A stretch of 64,000 nucleotides of DNA from assembly GCF_900129855.1 (NCBI RefSeq), contig NZ_LT670819.1:1922001-1986000 (forward strand). The letters run 5' to 3'. The translations under genes were made by a program, and so were the position numbers. Under the pieces are notes generated by a model. That model did not search any database and was not told the DNA's origin. It worked only from the letters and a program-made list of their open reading frames with translations. The DNA is from Streptomyces sp. 3214.6. Lineage in GTDB: Bacteria; Actinomycetota; Actinomycetes; Streptomycetales; Streptomycetaceae. Positions 49,010-58,414 of this stretch are shown here, piece by piece; the first letter of the stretch is position 1, and every line of letters begins with the position of its first letter.

Positions 49010-49954
49010 ATGACCACGCACACGACGCTGCCACCGGAGCGCTTCGAGGCCGACCGGCCTCATCTGCGCGCCGTCGCCTACCGCATGCTGGGCTCGCTCG
49101 GCGAGGCGGAGGACGCCGTACAGGAGACCTGGCTCAGGGCGGCCACGGCGGACATCGGCGCGGTGGAGAACCTCAGCGGGTGGCTGACCACGGTGGTGGG
49201 CCGGGTGTGCCTGAACATGCTGCGCTCCCGTAGAACGCGGCCGGAGGTCTCGCTCGACGACCGGGTGAGCGAGCCCGCCGTCGACCCCGGGGAGGGCGGC
49301 GATCCCGAGGAGGAGGCGCTCCTCGCCGACTCGGTCGGGGTCGCGCTCCTCGTCGTCCTGGACACCCTGGCCCCGGCCGAGCGGCTCGCGTTCGTGCTGC
49401 ACGACCTGTTCTCCGTGCCGTTCGACGACATCGCCCCGATGATCGAGCGCACCCCGGCCGCCACGCGGCAACTGGCCAGCCGGGCCCGCCGGCGCGTCCG
49501 GGGATCCGCGCCCGCGGATGCGCCCGCCACCGTTGCCGCCGCCGTTCCCGCCGGCGCGCCTGCCGTCGACCGCGTCCGGCAGCGCGAGGTCGTCGAGGCG
49601 TTCCTGGCCGCCACGCGCGGCGGCGACTTCGAGGCGCTGCTCGCCCTGCTGCACCCGGACGTGGTCCTCACCGCCGACCGTTTCGTCGTCCCGACGCCCG
49701 AGCCCGTCGCGGTCGGCGGGGCCCGGCCCGTGGCCGAGGGCGCGATGGCGGCGACCGGCCGCGCCCGGTTCACCGGCCTCGCCCTGCTCGACGGCCGGGT
49801 CGGCCTCGCGATGGCGCCGCAGGGCAGGCTGCGGCTGGTCCTGATGTTCACGATCACCGAGGGCGGGATCACCGGGATCGACGTGGTGGCGGAGCGGGCG
49901 CGGCTGGACGGCATCGAGGTGGCGGTGCTCGACGCCGTCGGGTTCGACGGCTGA
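49010..49954 (+). CDS. ECF sigma factor with SnoaL-like C-terminal domain (SigJ type)
   Basis: A 314-residue ECF sigma factor. Region 2 (about 13-80) has FEADRPHLRAVAYRMLGSLG and EAEDAVQETWLR. Region 4 (about 110-165) has LDTLAPAERLAFVLHDLFSV and PFDDIAPMIERTPAATRQLA. A SnoaL-like fold follows (about 185-314): VEAFLAATRGGDFEALLALL, then HPDVVLTADRF. Such extensions regulate the factor in cis in ECF41/SigJ groups; the DGGGR motif of ECF41 was not seen. No separate anti-sigma gene lies nearby. The ATG follows GGGGAT at moderate strength. Confidence 0.87.
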   Translation: MTTHTTLPPERFEADRPHLRAVAYRMLGSLGEAEDAVQETWLRAATADIGAVENLSGWLTTVVGRVCLNMLRSRRTRPEVSLDDRVSEPAVDPGEGGDPEEEALLADSVGVALLVVLDTLAPAERLAFVLHDLFSVPFDDIAPMIERTPAATRQLASRARRRVRGSAPADAPATVAAAVPAGAPAVDRVRQREVVEAFLAATRGGDFEALLALLHPDVVLTADRFVVPTPEPVAVGGARPVAEGAMAATGRARFTGLALLDGRVGLAMAPQGRLRLVLMFTITEGGITGIDVVAERARLDGIEVAVLDAVGFDG

Positions 49955-49960
49955 CCCCAC

Positions 49961-49999
49961 GGGTGGGGGGCGACCGGAGTTCCCGGCCGCCCCCCACCC
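49961..49999. terminator. Strong bidirectional terminator
   Basis: A perfect 12-base stem (gggtggggggcg and its complement) with a 15-base loop holding an inner CCGG/CCGG pair lies exactly between the convergent sigma-factor and DoxX genes. Confidence 0.88.
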
Positions 50000-50008
50000 G
50001 CCCGTTCG

Positions 50009-50350
50009 TCAGAACGCCAGCACCAGCGAGGCCACGACCGGCGCCGCGTAGACCAGCGGGAACAGCGCGTGCGAGAACCAGCGGGCCCGCAGCACGGTGA
50101 CGACGGCCCCGAGGAAGTACAGCACCAGACCGGCCGCGGCGAGCACGCCCACCACGGGCACGAACAGCCCCGCCAGCAGCCCGGCCGCGCCGGCGGCCTT
50201 GGCCGCGCCGAGGAACGGCCACCATGCGCGCGGCACTTCGTAGTCGGCCAGCGGCTTCACCGTCCACTCGGCGCGCAGGAAGACCGAGGCGGCCGAGAAG
50301 CCGGCCATGACGGCTCCGACGACGGTGACGACAACATAGGCAGTGGACAT
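50009..50350 (-). CDS. DoxX-family membrane protein
   Basis: A 113-residue protein with four hydrophobic helices: VVVTVVGAVMAGFSAASVFL, then WWPFLGAAKAAGAAGLLAGL, PVVGVLAAAGLVLYFLGAVV and FPLVYAAPVVASLVLAF. It is a DoxX-like family member. A redox link (thiosulfate or superoxide defence) is known for some members but not shown here. The ATG has GAGGAG upstream. Confidence 0.85.
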   Translation of the reverse strand: MSTAYVVVTVVGAVMAGFSAASVFLRAEWTVKPLADYEVPRAWWPFLGAAKAAGAAGLLAGLFVPVVGVLAAAGLVLYFLGAVVTVLRARWFSHALFPLVYAAPVVASLVLAF

Positions 50351-50455
50351 GTCAGCAGCTCCTCAGCGGGGGTCTCCGTGCGTTCCTTCACCCCCCTGAC
50401 ACGGCGCGACGCGCGAGTGTGACCGCCCCGGACACCCCTTTCGATGTGAGGGCGG

Positions 50456-51181
50456 TCACAGAGCGCGGGCCGCCACGAACCACTTCGACGGCAGCTCGAT
50501 CCGGGTGCCGTCCGGTGTGACCTCGGTGGTGACGAGCGGCAGTTCACCGGAGGCCAGCACCGTGAGCCCGGCCGCGCGCAGATACTCCGGCACCGCGTCG
50601 TCGGCGACCTCGCCGGGGGCGATGCCGTGCCGGAAGATCGGCGCGAGCTTCGGCGGCGGACCGGCCGGGCCCTGCGCCAGCGAACCGAGGACGGGGCGGG
50701 CGGCCTCCGACAGTTCGACGAGGAACGCCCGGCCGCGCTCCCCCACCAGCGTGGCGATCCCCTCCACCAGCGGCTGCCGGTCGTCGGCCTCGCACTGGTG
50801 CAGGACACCCCTCATGTAGACGTTGGCGTCCCCCAGTTCGGTGTGCAGGGTGTCGGCCGCGCCCTTCTCGGCCGCGTCCAGCAGCCGGTACGTCGCCAGT
50901 CCGGCGGGGTCGGTGCGCCGGGCGTGATCGAGGGCCGCGGCGGCCAGATCGGCTCCGACCACATGCGGGAAGCGGTCGGCGAAGTACCGGGTCTGGGTGC
51001 CGTTGCCGCAGCCGAGATCCACCAACGCCAGGCCCGCGTCGACGATATGGGGTTCGAAGAAGGCCAGGTGCACGGCGGAGGTCACACGTGGATCCGCGTC
51101 CCAGAACACCCCGCCCGGCTCGTCCGGGGCCTCCCGCCAGAAACCCTCCCACGCCTCCCGGTACCGACTCGCCACGCTCAT
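50456..51181 (-). CDS. Class I SAM-dependent methyltransferase
   Basis: A 241-residue methyltransferase. Motif I is LALVDLGCGNGTQTRYFADR (about residues 51-70), with VVGADLAAAALDHARRTD and YRLLDAAEKG after it. NVYMRGVLHQCEADDRQPLV is a post-motif region. The acceptor is unknown. The ATG at 51181 has GGGGAG upstream; an ATG seven codons earlier does not. It is downstream of the SpoIIE-phosphatase region but on the same strand. Confidence 0.85.
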   Translation of the reverse strand: MSVASRYREAWEGFWREAPDEPGGVFWDADPRVTSAVHLAFFEPHIVDAGLALVDLGCGNGTQTRYFADRFPHVVGADLAAAALDHARRTDPAGLATYRLLDAAEKGAADTLHTELGDANVYMRGVLHQCEADDRQPLVEGIATLVGERGRAFLVELSEAARPVLGSLAQGPAGPPPKLAPIFRHGIAPGEVADDAVPEYLRAAGLTVLASGELPLVTTEVTPDGTRIELPSKWFVAARAL

Positions 51182-51338
51182 GCACAACTCCCCAGGATGC
51201 AAGATCGATCCGCCGTAAGTGACGGGCGAGTACGGTCTATCGCTCCAGGGGGTCCGCTACAAGCAGGCAGCGCATTCCTTCACTCCGCCTTCGACATCCG
51301 TACGCCGTCGCGCGCCTCGTCCCGGGGGCGGCCAGTGG

Positions 51339-53852
51339 TCAGCGGCGCGGCAGCGTCAGCTCGAACCAGACGGACTTCCCGGCCCCCGTGCGGCTGGCGC
51401 CCCACTCGCGGGCCAGCGTGCTCACCACGCGCAGCCCCCGCCCGAACTCGTCGCCGGGCCCGGCGCTCAACAGGGTCGGCAGTTCGTGATCGTCGTCGTC
51501 GACCTCGCACAGCAGCGTGTCACCGCGTACGAGGCGCAGGGCCACGGGCTGCCGGTGGGAGTGTCCCAGGGCGTTGGTGACGAGTTCGCTGACCATCAGC
51601 TCGGCCGCGTCGGCCAGTTTCGCCAGCCCCCAGTCGTGGAGCTGCTCGCGGACCACCGCGCGGGCCCGGCTCACCTCGGCCGGGTCCAGACGCAGCCGCC
51701 ATTCCGCGACGTCGTCCGGCTCGATGCCGTTGAGCCGGGTCATGAGCAGAGCCACGTCGTCCTTGCGGCCGCCACGCGTGTTGAGGGCGCGGATGATCGT
51801 GTCGCAGGCGTCGTCCATGGCGGCGGCCGGGTGGGCGGCGGACTCGCAGAGCGTCGCCAGGCCCACGCCGATGTCCTCACCGCGCACCTCCACCAGACCG
51901 TCGGTGCACATGACCAGCCGGTCGCCCGGCTCCACGCGCACGCGGACCGCCTCGAAGGGCACCCCGCCGACGCCGATGGGCGCGCCGGTGGGCAGGTCGA
52001 GGAGTTCGCTGCGGCCGTCGACGGCACGCACCAACACCGGTGGGATGTGGCCCGCGTTGGCGAGGTGCAGCTCGCTCTCGATCGGGTCGTAGACCGCGTA
52101 AAGACAGGTCGCCAGGTAGGTGTCGCCGAGCCGTTGCGCCAAGTCGTCGAGATTGCGCAGGAGTTGGGCGGGCGGCAGGTCCAGGGCGGCCATGGTCTGC
52201 ACGGCCGTGCGCAACTGGCCCATCATGGCGGCCGAGTTGAGGCCGTGGCCCATGACGTCGCCGACGACGAGGGCGGTGCGGGCGCCGGGCAGCTTCACCG
52301 AGTCGAACCAGTCACCGCCGACGCGCCCCAGCAGCGTGCCCGGCAGATAGCGGGTGGCGATGTCGCAGCCCGCCATGCGGGGCGGGATGTGCGGCAGCAT
52401 GCTGTCCTGGAGGGTCTCGGCGACGCTCTCCTGGTAGGTGTACATGCGCGCGTTGTCGAGCACGAGGCCCGCGCGGGCGGCGAGTTCGGCGCCGGTGACG
52501 CGGTCCATGTCGTTGAAGACGGCGCGCTCGGGGTGGCGCAGCAGGATCATGAAGCCGAGGACGACGTTACGGGCCTTCAGCGGGACGACGAGCATGGAGC
52601 GGCCGGTGATGAGGGGCCGGATGTCGCGTTTCTCGAACTGCGAGGCGATGGCGTGGCCCATCTGCTCAGTGATACGCGGCACGAGGACGGGTTCGCCGGT
52701 GGTCATGCACTGGAAGAACGGGGTGTGCGCGGGGAACGGCATGGCCTCGCCGACGGGCACCACGTCGTCCCAGCGGCCGGGCTCGTCGGTGTGCTCCAGG
52801 GCGACCCGGTGCCACATGGTGGTCGTGTCCGGCACGCCGTCGGGGAACCCCTCGCCGGCGACGACCTGTTCGCGCAGATAGGTGCCGGCGACGTCGGTGA
52901 AGCGCGGGACGACGGCTCTGCTGACCTCGACGATGGTGCGGGACAGGTCGAGGGAGGTGCCGATCTTCCCACTGACCTCGTTGAGAAATTCCAGGCGTTC
53001 ACGGACGGCGACGTACTCGAGGTCCTCCCTGTCGTCGGCGAGGTCCTCCGGGAGGGGCATCCCTTCGGCCACGGCGCGGGCGGCCCGCTCTCGGCGGACC
53101 CTGCGTTCGACGCGCCGGGCCACGCCCCAGTCGGGGGTCACGGGCACCCGGTCGTTCTGGCTGAACTCCAGGACGGGATAGCCGAGTTCGAGGATCTGCG
53201 CGACGATGCGGGCGCTTTCGCCGACGCTCATGCTGGGCAGGATCTCGGGCAGTCGGCGGGCGAGGTCCTCGGCGCCGGGGAAGTCGGTGTGCAGGGCGAA
53301 GCCGGGGGCGATGCGTTCGACGGCCGCCCGGTCCACCGGATCGTCACTGTGCAGTGCCGCCGCGTCCGCGGCCAGCACCAGCAGCCGTTCCGTTCCCGGT
53401 CCGACCAGCGGGTAGGCCCACCACAGGACATCGACCCGGTCGCCGTCGCGCTCGGGCACGGTCAGCCGGGCCCGCCCGGCGGCCGGGTAGCCGAGACCCC
53501 GGTCGAGGGAGGAGTCCAACCCGGGCCCGAGACCGTCGTAGGCGGCGTGGTCCCCGTAGCTCCTGTAGCCCCCGTAGCCCCCGGCCGTCCCGTATCCGGC
53601 GTCCGGAAGGTCGTCTTCGGGGTCGGGGAGCGCACCGGAGACGGGGAGCAGATCGATCGCGGGCCGGCCGATCGCCTCCTCCTTGGCGGCGCCGAAGAGC
53701 CGGCGTGCGCCGGTGCTCCAGTGGGATACGAGGCCCTCGCGGTCCACCACGACCACGGCCAGCGGGACGCGCCCGGCGTCGGCCACGCCGTCGGCCGTCT
53801 CGCCCCCTGCTCCGCGGCTGGGAGGTGCGTCCCTCTCGGTGCCACGGTCCAT
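51339..53852 (-). CDS. PAS-GAF-PP2C (SpoIIE) phosphatase with C-terminal RsbW-like ATPase domain
   Basis: An 837-residue multi-domain regulator. Residues about 27-75 form a PAS sensor (VPLAVVVVDREGLVSHWSTG), with a Gly/Tyr/Asp-rich spacer to 130 and a second sensor-like part to 240. A GAF domain lies about 310-455. The PP2C/SpoIIE core is at about 475-690 (RVGGDWFDSVKLPG, VVGDVMGHGLNSAAMMGQLR, VMCTDGLVEVRGED). The end has LMVSELVTNALGHSHRQPVA and LLCEVDDDDHELP, a histidine-kinase-like ATPase of the RsbW type. It probably controls a SigB-type sigma by dephosphorylating an anti-sigma antagonist. It is not adjacent to the sigma gene at 16.7 kb. Confidence 0.9.
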   Translation of the reverse strand: MDRGTERDAPPSRGAGGETADGVADAGRVPLAVVVVDREGLVSHWSTGARRLFGAAKEEAIGRPAIDLLPVSGALPDPEDDLPDAGYGTAGGYGGYRSYGDHAAYDGLGPGLDSSLDRGLGYPAAGRARLTVPERDGDRVDVLWWAYPLVGPGTERLLVLAADAAALHSDDPVDRAAVERIAPGFALHTDFPGAEDLARRLPEILPSMSVGESARIVAQILELGYPVLEFSQNDRVPVTPDWGVARRVERRVRRERAARAVAEGMPLPEDLADDREDLEYVAVRERLEFLNEVSGKIGTSLDLSRTIVEVSRAVVPRFTDVAGTYLREQVVAGEGFPDGVPDTTTMWHRVALEHTDEPGRWDDVVPVGEAMPFPAHTPFFQCMTTGEPVLVPRITEQMGHAIASQFEKRDIRPLITGRSMLVVPLKARNVVLGFMILLRHPERAVFNDMDRVTGAELAARAGLVLDNARMYTYQESVAETLQDSMLPHIPPRMAGCDIATRYLPGTLLGRVGGDWFDSVKLPGARTALVVGDVMGHGLNSAAMMGQLRTAVQTMAALDLPPAQLLRNLDDLAQRLGDTYLATCLYAVYDPIESELHLANAGHIPPVLVRAVDGRSELLDLPTGAPIGVGGVPFEAVRVRVEPGDRLVMCTDGLVEVRGEDIGVGLATLCESAAHPAAAMDDACDTIIRALNTRGGRKDDVALLMTRLNGIEPDDVAEWRLRLDPAEVSRARAVVREQLHDWGLAKLADAAELMVSELVTNALGHSHRQPVALRLVRGDTLLCEVDDDDHELPTLLSAGPGDEFGRGLRVVSTLAREWGASRTGAGKSVWFELTLPRR

Positions 53853-53992
53853 GGCCCAGGCCCTCTCTCCCCAGAGCTACGCAAGATCTGTCCCGCAGTC
53901 CCCACCGTACGGTGCGCCTCCGTCGGCATGTGCGGCAATGATGGAATTGGTTTCACCGGGGTGCGCCGGGGTACGCCGCACGTCCGGGGCGG

Positions 53993-56386
53993 TCAGTCCG
54001 CGTGGCCGAGCTGCAGGTCGCGTTCCGTGCGGCCGCCGCCCGCCAGGTGCAGGACGGTGGCGAGGGGCGGGTAGCCGGTGGCGATGACGGTGTACTCGCC
54101 GGAGGACAGGTCGACGAAGCGGAACACCCCGTCGGAGCCCGTGGTGAGGGTGTCCACGACGTTGCCCGCAGCGTCCAGGAGGGTCACGCGGGCGTCCTCG
54201 ACGGGGCGCCCGCCGGTGGCCCGGACCGTGCCGCGCAGTACGGCGCCGCCGGCGAGTTCGACGTCCTGGCGGGTCTCGCGGGAGGCCTGGACGCTGACCG
54301 GCAGGGCGGCCGGACGGAAGGCGGGCGCACCGGCGGCGAGGGTGTACTCCCCGGCGACGAGCTCGGTGATGACGTAGCCGCCCTCGCGGCCGCTGCGGGT
54401 GCTGGCGACGACCTCGCCGTGGACGTTGGTGAGGGTGACGGTGGCCTCCCGCACCGGCGAGCCGTCCGCGGTGACGATGTTCCCGGCGAGGCGGCCCGCG
54501 CCGCCGAGGACGATGTCCAGTTCGACGGGGCGTTCGCCCACGGTGACGGAGACGGCCTGCGGCTGGTGGCCGCCGGCGGCGGCGATCAGGACGTACGCGC
54601 CGGAGCCGGGCGTGGACAGCGCGTACCGTCCGTCCTCGCCGCTCGCGCCCCGGCCGACCTGACGGCCCGTCACATCGATGAGGGTGAGCGCCGCGCGGGG
54701 CACGACGGTCCCGTCGGGGTGCTGCACCGTGCCGCAGACGGGGATTCCGGCGGTGCACGGGGCCTGGGCCCGCAGGACCGGCGTGGTCGCGGACGCGAGC
54801 TCCGTTTCGGCGGCGTTGTGGGACACCAGCGGTTTCTCCTTGAGGAAGCAGGCGATGAGCAGCCCGAGGACGAGCACCGGTACGAGATATAGGAAGATCC
54901 CCGGCATGGCGTCGGCGTACGCCCGGATGCAGGCGTCGCGCAGCGCCGGGGGCAGTGCGTGCACGCGTTGCGGGGTGAGGGACTCGGGGTCCGGGAGGCC
55001 GGCGCCGGCACGGGCGGGCAGGGTCTCGCGCAGCGCGTCGGCGAGCCGGCCGGCGAAGAGGGTGCCGAAGACCGCCGCGCCGACGCTGCCGCCGATCTGC
55101 CGGAAGTAGGTGTTGGCGCTGGTGGCGGTGCCCAGGTCGGCGGGGCGCACGGAGTTCTGCACGGCGAGGACGAGGACGGGCATCACCAGGCCGATGCCGG
55201 CGCCGAGGACGGCCATCCAGAGGCTGTACTGCAGCCGGGGCGTGTCGGCCTGCAGCCGGGACAGCAGCCACATGCCGAGGGCGGCGAGGGCGCTGCCGAG
55301 GACGGGATAGATCTTGTAGCGGCCGGTGTGGGTGATGAGTTGCCCGGACAGGACCGAGGCGCCGACGATGCCGCCCATCATGGGCAGCATGAGCAGCCCG
55401 GACTCGGTGGCGGAGGCCCCGTCGACCATCTGCAGGAAGGTCGGCAGATAGCTCGCGGCGCCGAACAGCGCGACGCCGATCACCAGGCCCACCAGTGCGG
55501 TGACGTTGAATACGGGGTCCCTGAACAGCCGCAGCGGAATGAGGGGTTCGGCGGCGATGCCCTCGACGACGAGGAAGAGGACGGCGGCGGCGGCCGCGCC
55601 CGCGCCGAGACCGACGACGACGCTCGAGTCCCAGGCGTACTCGGTGCCGCCCCAACTGGTCAGCAGCACCAGGCAGGTGGAGGCGACGGCGAGCAGCAGG
55701 GCGCCGAGGACGTCGAACCGGGGTTTCGCGGTCGGCTTCGGCAGCTTCAGCACGACGGTGACGACGGCGAGGGTGACGAGTCCGAAGGGGACGTTGATGT
55801 AGAAGCACCAGCGCCAGGAGAGGTGGTCCGTGAAGTAGCCGCCGAGCAGCGGTCCGGCGACCGAGGCGAGGCCGAACGCGGCGCCGATGAGGCCCATGAA
55901 CCGGCCGCGCTGCCGGGGCGGCACGATGTCCGCGATGATCGCCTGCACGCCGATCATGAGCCCGCCCGCGCCGACGCCCTGGACGGCCCGGAAGGCGATC
56001 AGCTGGTCCATGGTCTGCGCCCGTCCGGCGAGCGCGGAGCCGAGGACGAAGACGACGATCGCGAACTGGAAGACGCCCTTGCGGCCGAGGAGGTCGCCCA
56101 GCTTGCCGTAGACGGGCAGTCCGACGGTGGCGGTGAGCAGGTAGGCGGTGATCGCCCAGGACATCCGGTCCAGGCTGTGCAGTTCACCGACGATCTTCGG
56201 CAGCGCGGTGGCGACGATCATCTGCTCCAGCGCCGCGAGCAGCAGCGCGAGCATGAGGGCGAAGAAGACCAGCCGCACCCGGCGGCCGCCCGGTCCGCTC
56301 CCGGCAGCCGACGCCCCCGGCGGGTCCTCCGCTTCCGCGGGACGTGCCGTGACCGGCTCGTCCCGCACCAGAGTGATCCCGCCCAT
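53993..56386 (-). CDS. MFS drug exporter (DHA2/EmrB type) fused to three carboxypeptidase-regulatory-like repeats
   Basis: A 797-residue protein. Residues 1-520 are a 14-helix MFS exporter: [38 protein letters not shown] and [20 protein letters not shown] are the DHA2 motifs. After about 545 come three beta-sandwich repeats of about 82 residues: [40 protein letters not shown] and [20 protein letters not shown], each with GxYxL/V or G-Y-T-V ends, as in carboxypeptidase regulatory domains. With 14 helices both ends face the cytoplasm, an unusual place for such domains. The ATG at 56386 has GGGGAG upstream. The substrate is unknown. Confidence 0.88.
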   Translation of the reverse strand: MGGITLVRDEPVTARPAEAEDPPGASAAGSGPGGRRVRLVFFALMLALLLAALEQMIVATALPKIVGELHSLDRMSWAITAYLLTATVGLPVYGKLGDLLGRKGVFQFAIVVFVLGSALAGRAQTMDQLIAFRAVQGVGAGGLMIGVQAIIADIVPPRQRGRFMGLIGAAFGLASVAGPLLGGYFTDHLSWRWCFYINVPFGLVTLAVVTVVLKLPKPTAKPRFDVLGALLLAVASTCLVLLTSWGGTEYAWDSSVVVGLGAGAAAAAVLFLVVEGIAAEPLIPLRLFRDPVFNVTALVGLVIGVALFGAASYLPTFLQMVDGASATESGLLMLPMMGGIVGASVLSGQLITHTGRYKIYPVLGSALAALGMWLLSRLQADTPRLQYSLWMAVLGAGIGLVMPVLVLAVQNSVRPADLGTATSANTYFRQIGGSVGAAVFGTLFAGRLADALRETLPARAGAGLPDPESLTPQRVHALPPALRDACIRAYADAMPGIFLYLVPVLVLGLLIACFLKEKPLVSHNAAETELASATTPVLRAQAPCTAGIPVCGTVQHPDGTVVPRAALTLIDVTGRQVGRGASGEDGRYALSTPGSGAYVLIAAAGGHQPQAVSVTVGERPVELDIVLGGAGRLAGNIVTADGSPVREATVTLTNVHGEVVASTRSGREGGYVITELVAGEYTLAAGAPAFRPAALPVSVQASRETRQDVELAGGAVLRGTVRATGGRPVEDARVTLLDAAGNVVDTLTTGSDGVFRFVDLSSGEYTVIATGYPPLATVLHLAGGGRTERDLQLGHAD

Positions 56387-56539
56387 GTCCCGCTCCCCTC
56401 GTCGCACCTGCCACACAATTCCCGCGTAAAGCGACAACCACGAGCAAGCGCGACGAGTTACGGCGCCATCCCGGTCACAAGGGAGATCCACTCGAACCGG
56501 TGAAGGGGATCAACGCGCAGGGAGCGCACGGGTGTTGAT

Positions 56540-56983
56540 CTACTTCTCGACCTCGGTGGCGAGGTTGGCGAGGATCACGTCGTAGATCCGGCCGAGGCCC
56601 TTGGGCGCGAAGGTCCGCTCGAAGAAGCCGCCGATGCCGGTGGCGCCGTCCCAGGTGGTGGTGACGACGACCCGGGAGGCGCCCTCGCCGGCCGGGGTGA
56701 CGCGCCAGACGGTGACCATCGAGGAGTTGCGGTCCTTCTCGACGAGCTCGCCGTCGGTCGGCTCGGCGACCTCCAGGAGGCAGTCGCGGACGCGCTTGCT
56801 GGTGGCCTGGAGCTTCCAGTGGACGAGGGTGCCCTCGCCGTCACCGCCCTCGCGCACCTCGTACTCGCTGAAGTGCTCGGGCAGCAGATTCGCGCGCGTG
56901 CCGCTGTAGTCGGCGATGGTGTCGAACACCTTCTCCGGGTCCGCAGCGACGACCCGCTCGGTGGTGGCCTCGACCTGCGCCAT
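56540..56983 (-). CDS. SRPBCC-family protein
   Basis: A 147-residue START/polyketide-cyclase-like protein. ERVVAADPEKVFDTIADYSG, then NLLPEHFSEYEVREGGDGEG, TLVHWKLQATSKRVRDCLLE and TWDGATGIGGFFERTFAPKG follow the hydrophobic-cavity fold. The role is unknown; single-domain SRPBCC proteins bind lipids or act as stress-related carriers. Its divergent promoter region also carries the LexA box of the radical SAM gene. Confidence 0.85.
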   Translation of the reverse strand: MAQVEATTERVVAADPEKVFDTIADYSGTRANLLPEHFSEYEVREGGDGEGTLVHWKLQATSKRVRDCLLEVAEPTDGELVEKDRNSSMVTVWRVTPAGEGASRVVVTTTWDGATGIGGFFERTFAPKGLGRIYDVILANLATEVEK

Positions 56984-57138
56984 GGGGTTCCTCCAGGTCC
57001 TTGTTGCTCAGGGTTGCTCAGCTTGCTCAGGTGCGGGGCAAGCCAACCACCCCGGTCCGCAGCCGCCCAAATCGGGGTCGCGGAAGCGATCGTCCCGCGA
57101 CCGAAAAGGACTGCCGAAGGTCCGTCGCACGATCATGG

Positions 57139-57150
57139 GAACACATGTTC
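57139..57150. promoter_or_regulatory. LexA (SOS) box
   Basis: GAACACATGTTC matches the actinobacterial SOS box GAAC-N4-GTTC exactly. It is 32 bases before the radical SAM start. TATTGT right after it could be part of the -10 region. Confidence 0.8.
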
Positions 57151-57182
57151 TATTGTGTGGGCAGGGCTACCGAGGAGGCGTC

Positions 57183-58271
57183 ATGCGCTGGGACAACCTC
57201 ACCGTTCAGACCCGCCACGACCGGGCGGCGGACGCCGCGCTGTTCGGTGCGGACACGGTCACGACCAGGACGTTCGACACGCCCGAGTTCGCCGGCATCA
57301 CGTTCCACGAGATCCGGGCCCGCTCGATCCTCAACCGGGTGCCGGGCGCCTCCCGGATGCCGTTCGAATGGACCGTGAACCCCTACCGGGGCTGCACGCA
57401 CGCGTGCGTCTACTGTTTCGCCCGCAAGACGCACAGCTATCTCGACCTCGACACCGGCGTCGGCTTCGACACCCAGATCGTCGTCAAGGTGAACGCGCCG
57501 GAGCTGCTGCGCCGCCAGCTGGCCTCGCCCCGCTGGCAGGGGGAGCACGTCGCGATGGGCACCAACGTCGACTGCTACCAGCGCGCGGAGGGCCGCTACC
57601 GGCTGATGCCGGGCATCCTGTCCGCCCTGCGCGAGCGGGCGAACCCCTTCTCGATCCTGACGAAGGGCACGCTGATCCTGCGCGACCTGGACCTGCTGCG
57701 GCAGTCCGCCGAGGTGACCGACGTGGGCGTCTCGGTCTCCGTCGGCTTCACCGACACCGAGCTGTGGCGCACCGTCGAGCCGGGCACCCCGGCCCCGCAG
57801 CGCCGCCTGGACGTCGTACGGACCCTCACCGACCACGGCATCGACTGCGGGGTGCTGATGGCGCCGGTGATCCCGTTCCTCGGCGACGAGCCGGCCCAGC
57901 TGCGCGCCACCGTGCGGGCGATCGCGGCCGCCGGGGCCACCTCCGTTACCCCGCTGGCGCTGCATCTGCGCCCCGGCGCCCGCGAGTGGTTCATGGCCTG
58001 GCTGGGGCAGCACCACCCGCACCTGGTGCGCCGGTACGAGCGGCTGTACGCGGACGGCGCGTACGCCCCGAAGTGGTACCAGCGGCGGATCACCCGTCAG
58101 GTCCACGAGCTGGCCGAGGAGTACGGCATCGGCCCCACGCGCGCGGGGATGCCCCGCAGGATCGCGCAGCCCGGCCCGACCGACCCCACTGAGCCGGACG
58201 GGTCGGCCGGGGCCGTCGGATCGGCCGTCGAGACCGCCGGGGCCGGGCCGGTCCAACTCACGCTGATCTGA
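57183..58271 (+). CDS. Radical SAM protein (Rv2578c family)
   Basis: A 362-residue radical SAM enzyme of the Rv2578c/SplB-like group. The [4Fe-4S] motif is CTHACVYC (about residues 75-82, CxxxCxxC) in NPYRGCTHACVYCFARKTHS. Downstream features include VAMGTNVDCYQRAEGRYRLM, ILTKGTLILRDLDL and VSVSVGFTDTELWRTVEPG. The ATG at 57183 has GAGGAGG upstream. Its promoter carries a perfect LexA box, so damage induction is likely. The reaction is unknown; spore photoproduct lyase or another lesion-repair role is suggested by family name and regulation. Confidence 0.9.
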   Translation: MRWDNLTVQTRHDRAADAALFGADTVTTRTFDTPEFAGITFHEIRARSILNRVPGASRMPFEWTVNPYRGCTHACVYCFARKTHSYLDLDTGVGFDTQIVVKVNAPELLRRQLASPRWQGEHVAMGTNVDCYQRAEGRYRLMPGILSALRERANPFSILTKGTLILRDLDLLRQSAEVTDVGVSVSVGFTDTELWRTVEPGTPAPQRRLDVVRTLTDHGIDCGVLMAPVIPFLGDEPAQLRATVRAIAAAGATSVTPLALHLRPGAREWFMAWLGQHHPHLVRRYERLYADGAYAPKWYQRRITRQVHELAEEYGIGPTRAGMPRRIAQPGPTDPTEPDGSAGAVGSAVETAGAGPVQLTLI

Positions 58272-58414
58272 GCGCGTTCGAGCGCATCCGGCAACCCGAA
58301 CGGGTCAAGTAACGCCAGAACAGGTTCTTCCGGACGATCTTTTCGGGACGATGCGGCGAGGGCCGTGACCTGCACGGTCCGTCCGTTTCCGTCCCTTGCG
58401 TCCCGGGAGCACTC

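Noticed and set aside
51219..54074. A 951-codon plus-strand open frame
   Set aside because: It is entirely antisense to the PAS-GAF-PP2C phosphatase and shows no fold or motif of its own.
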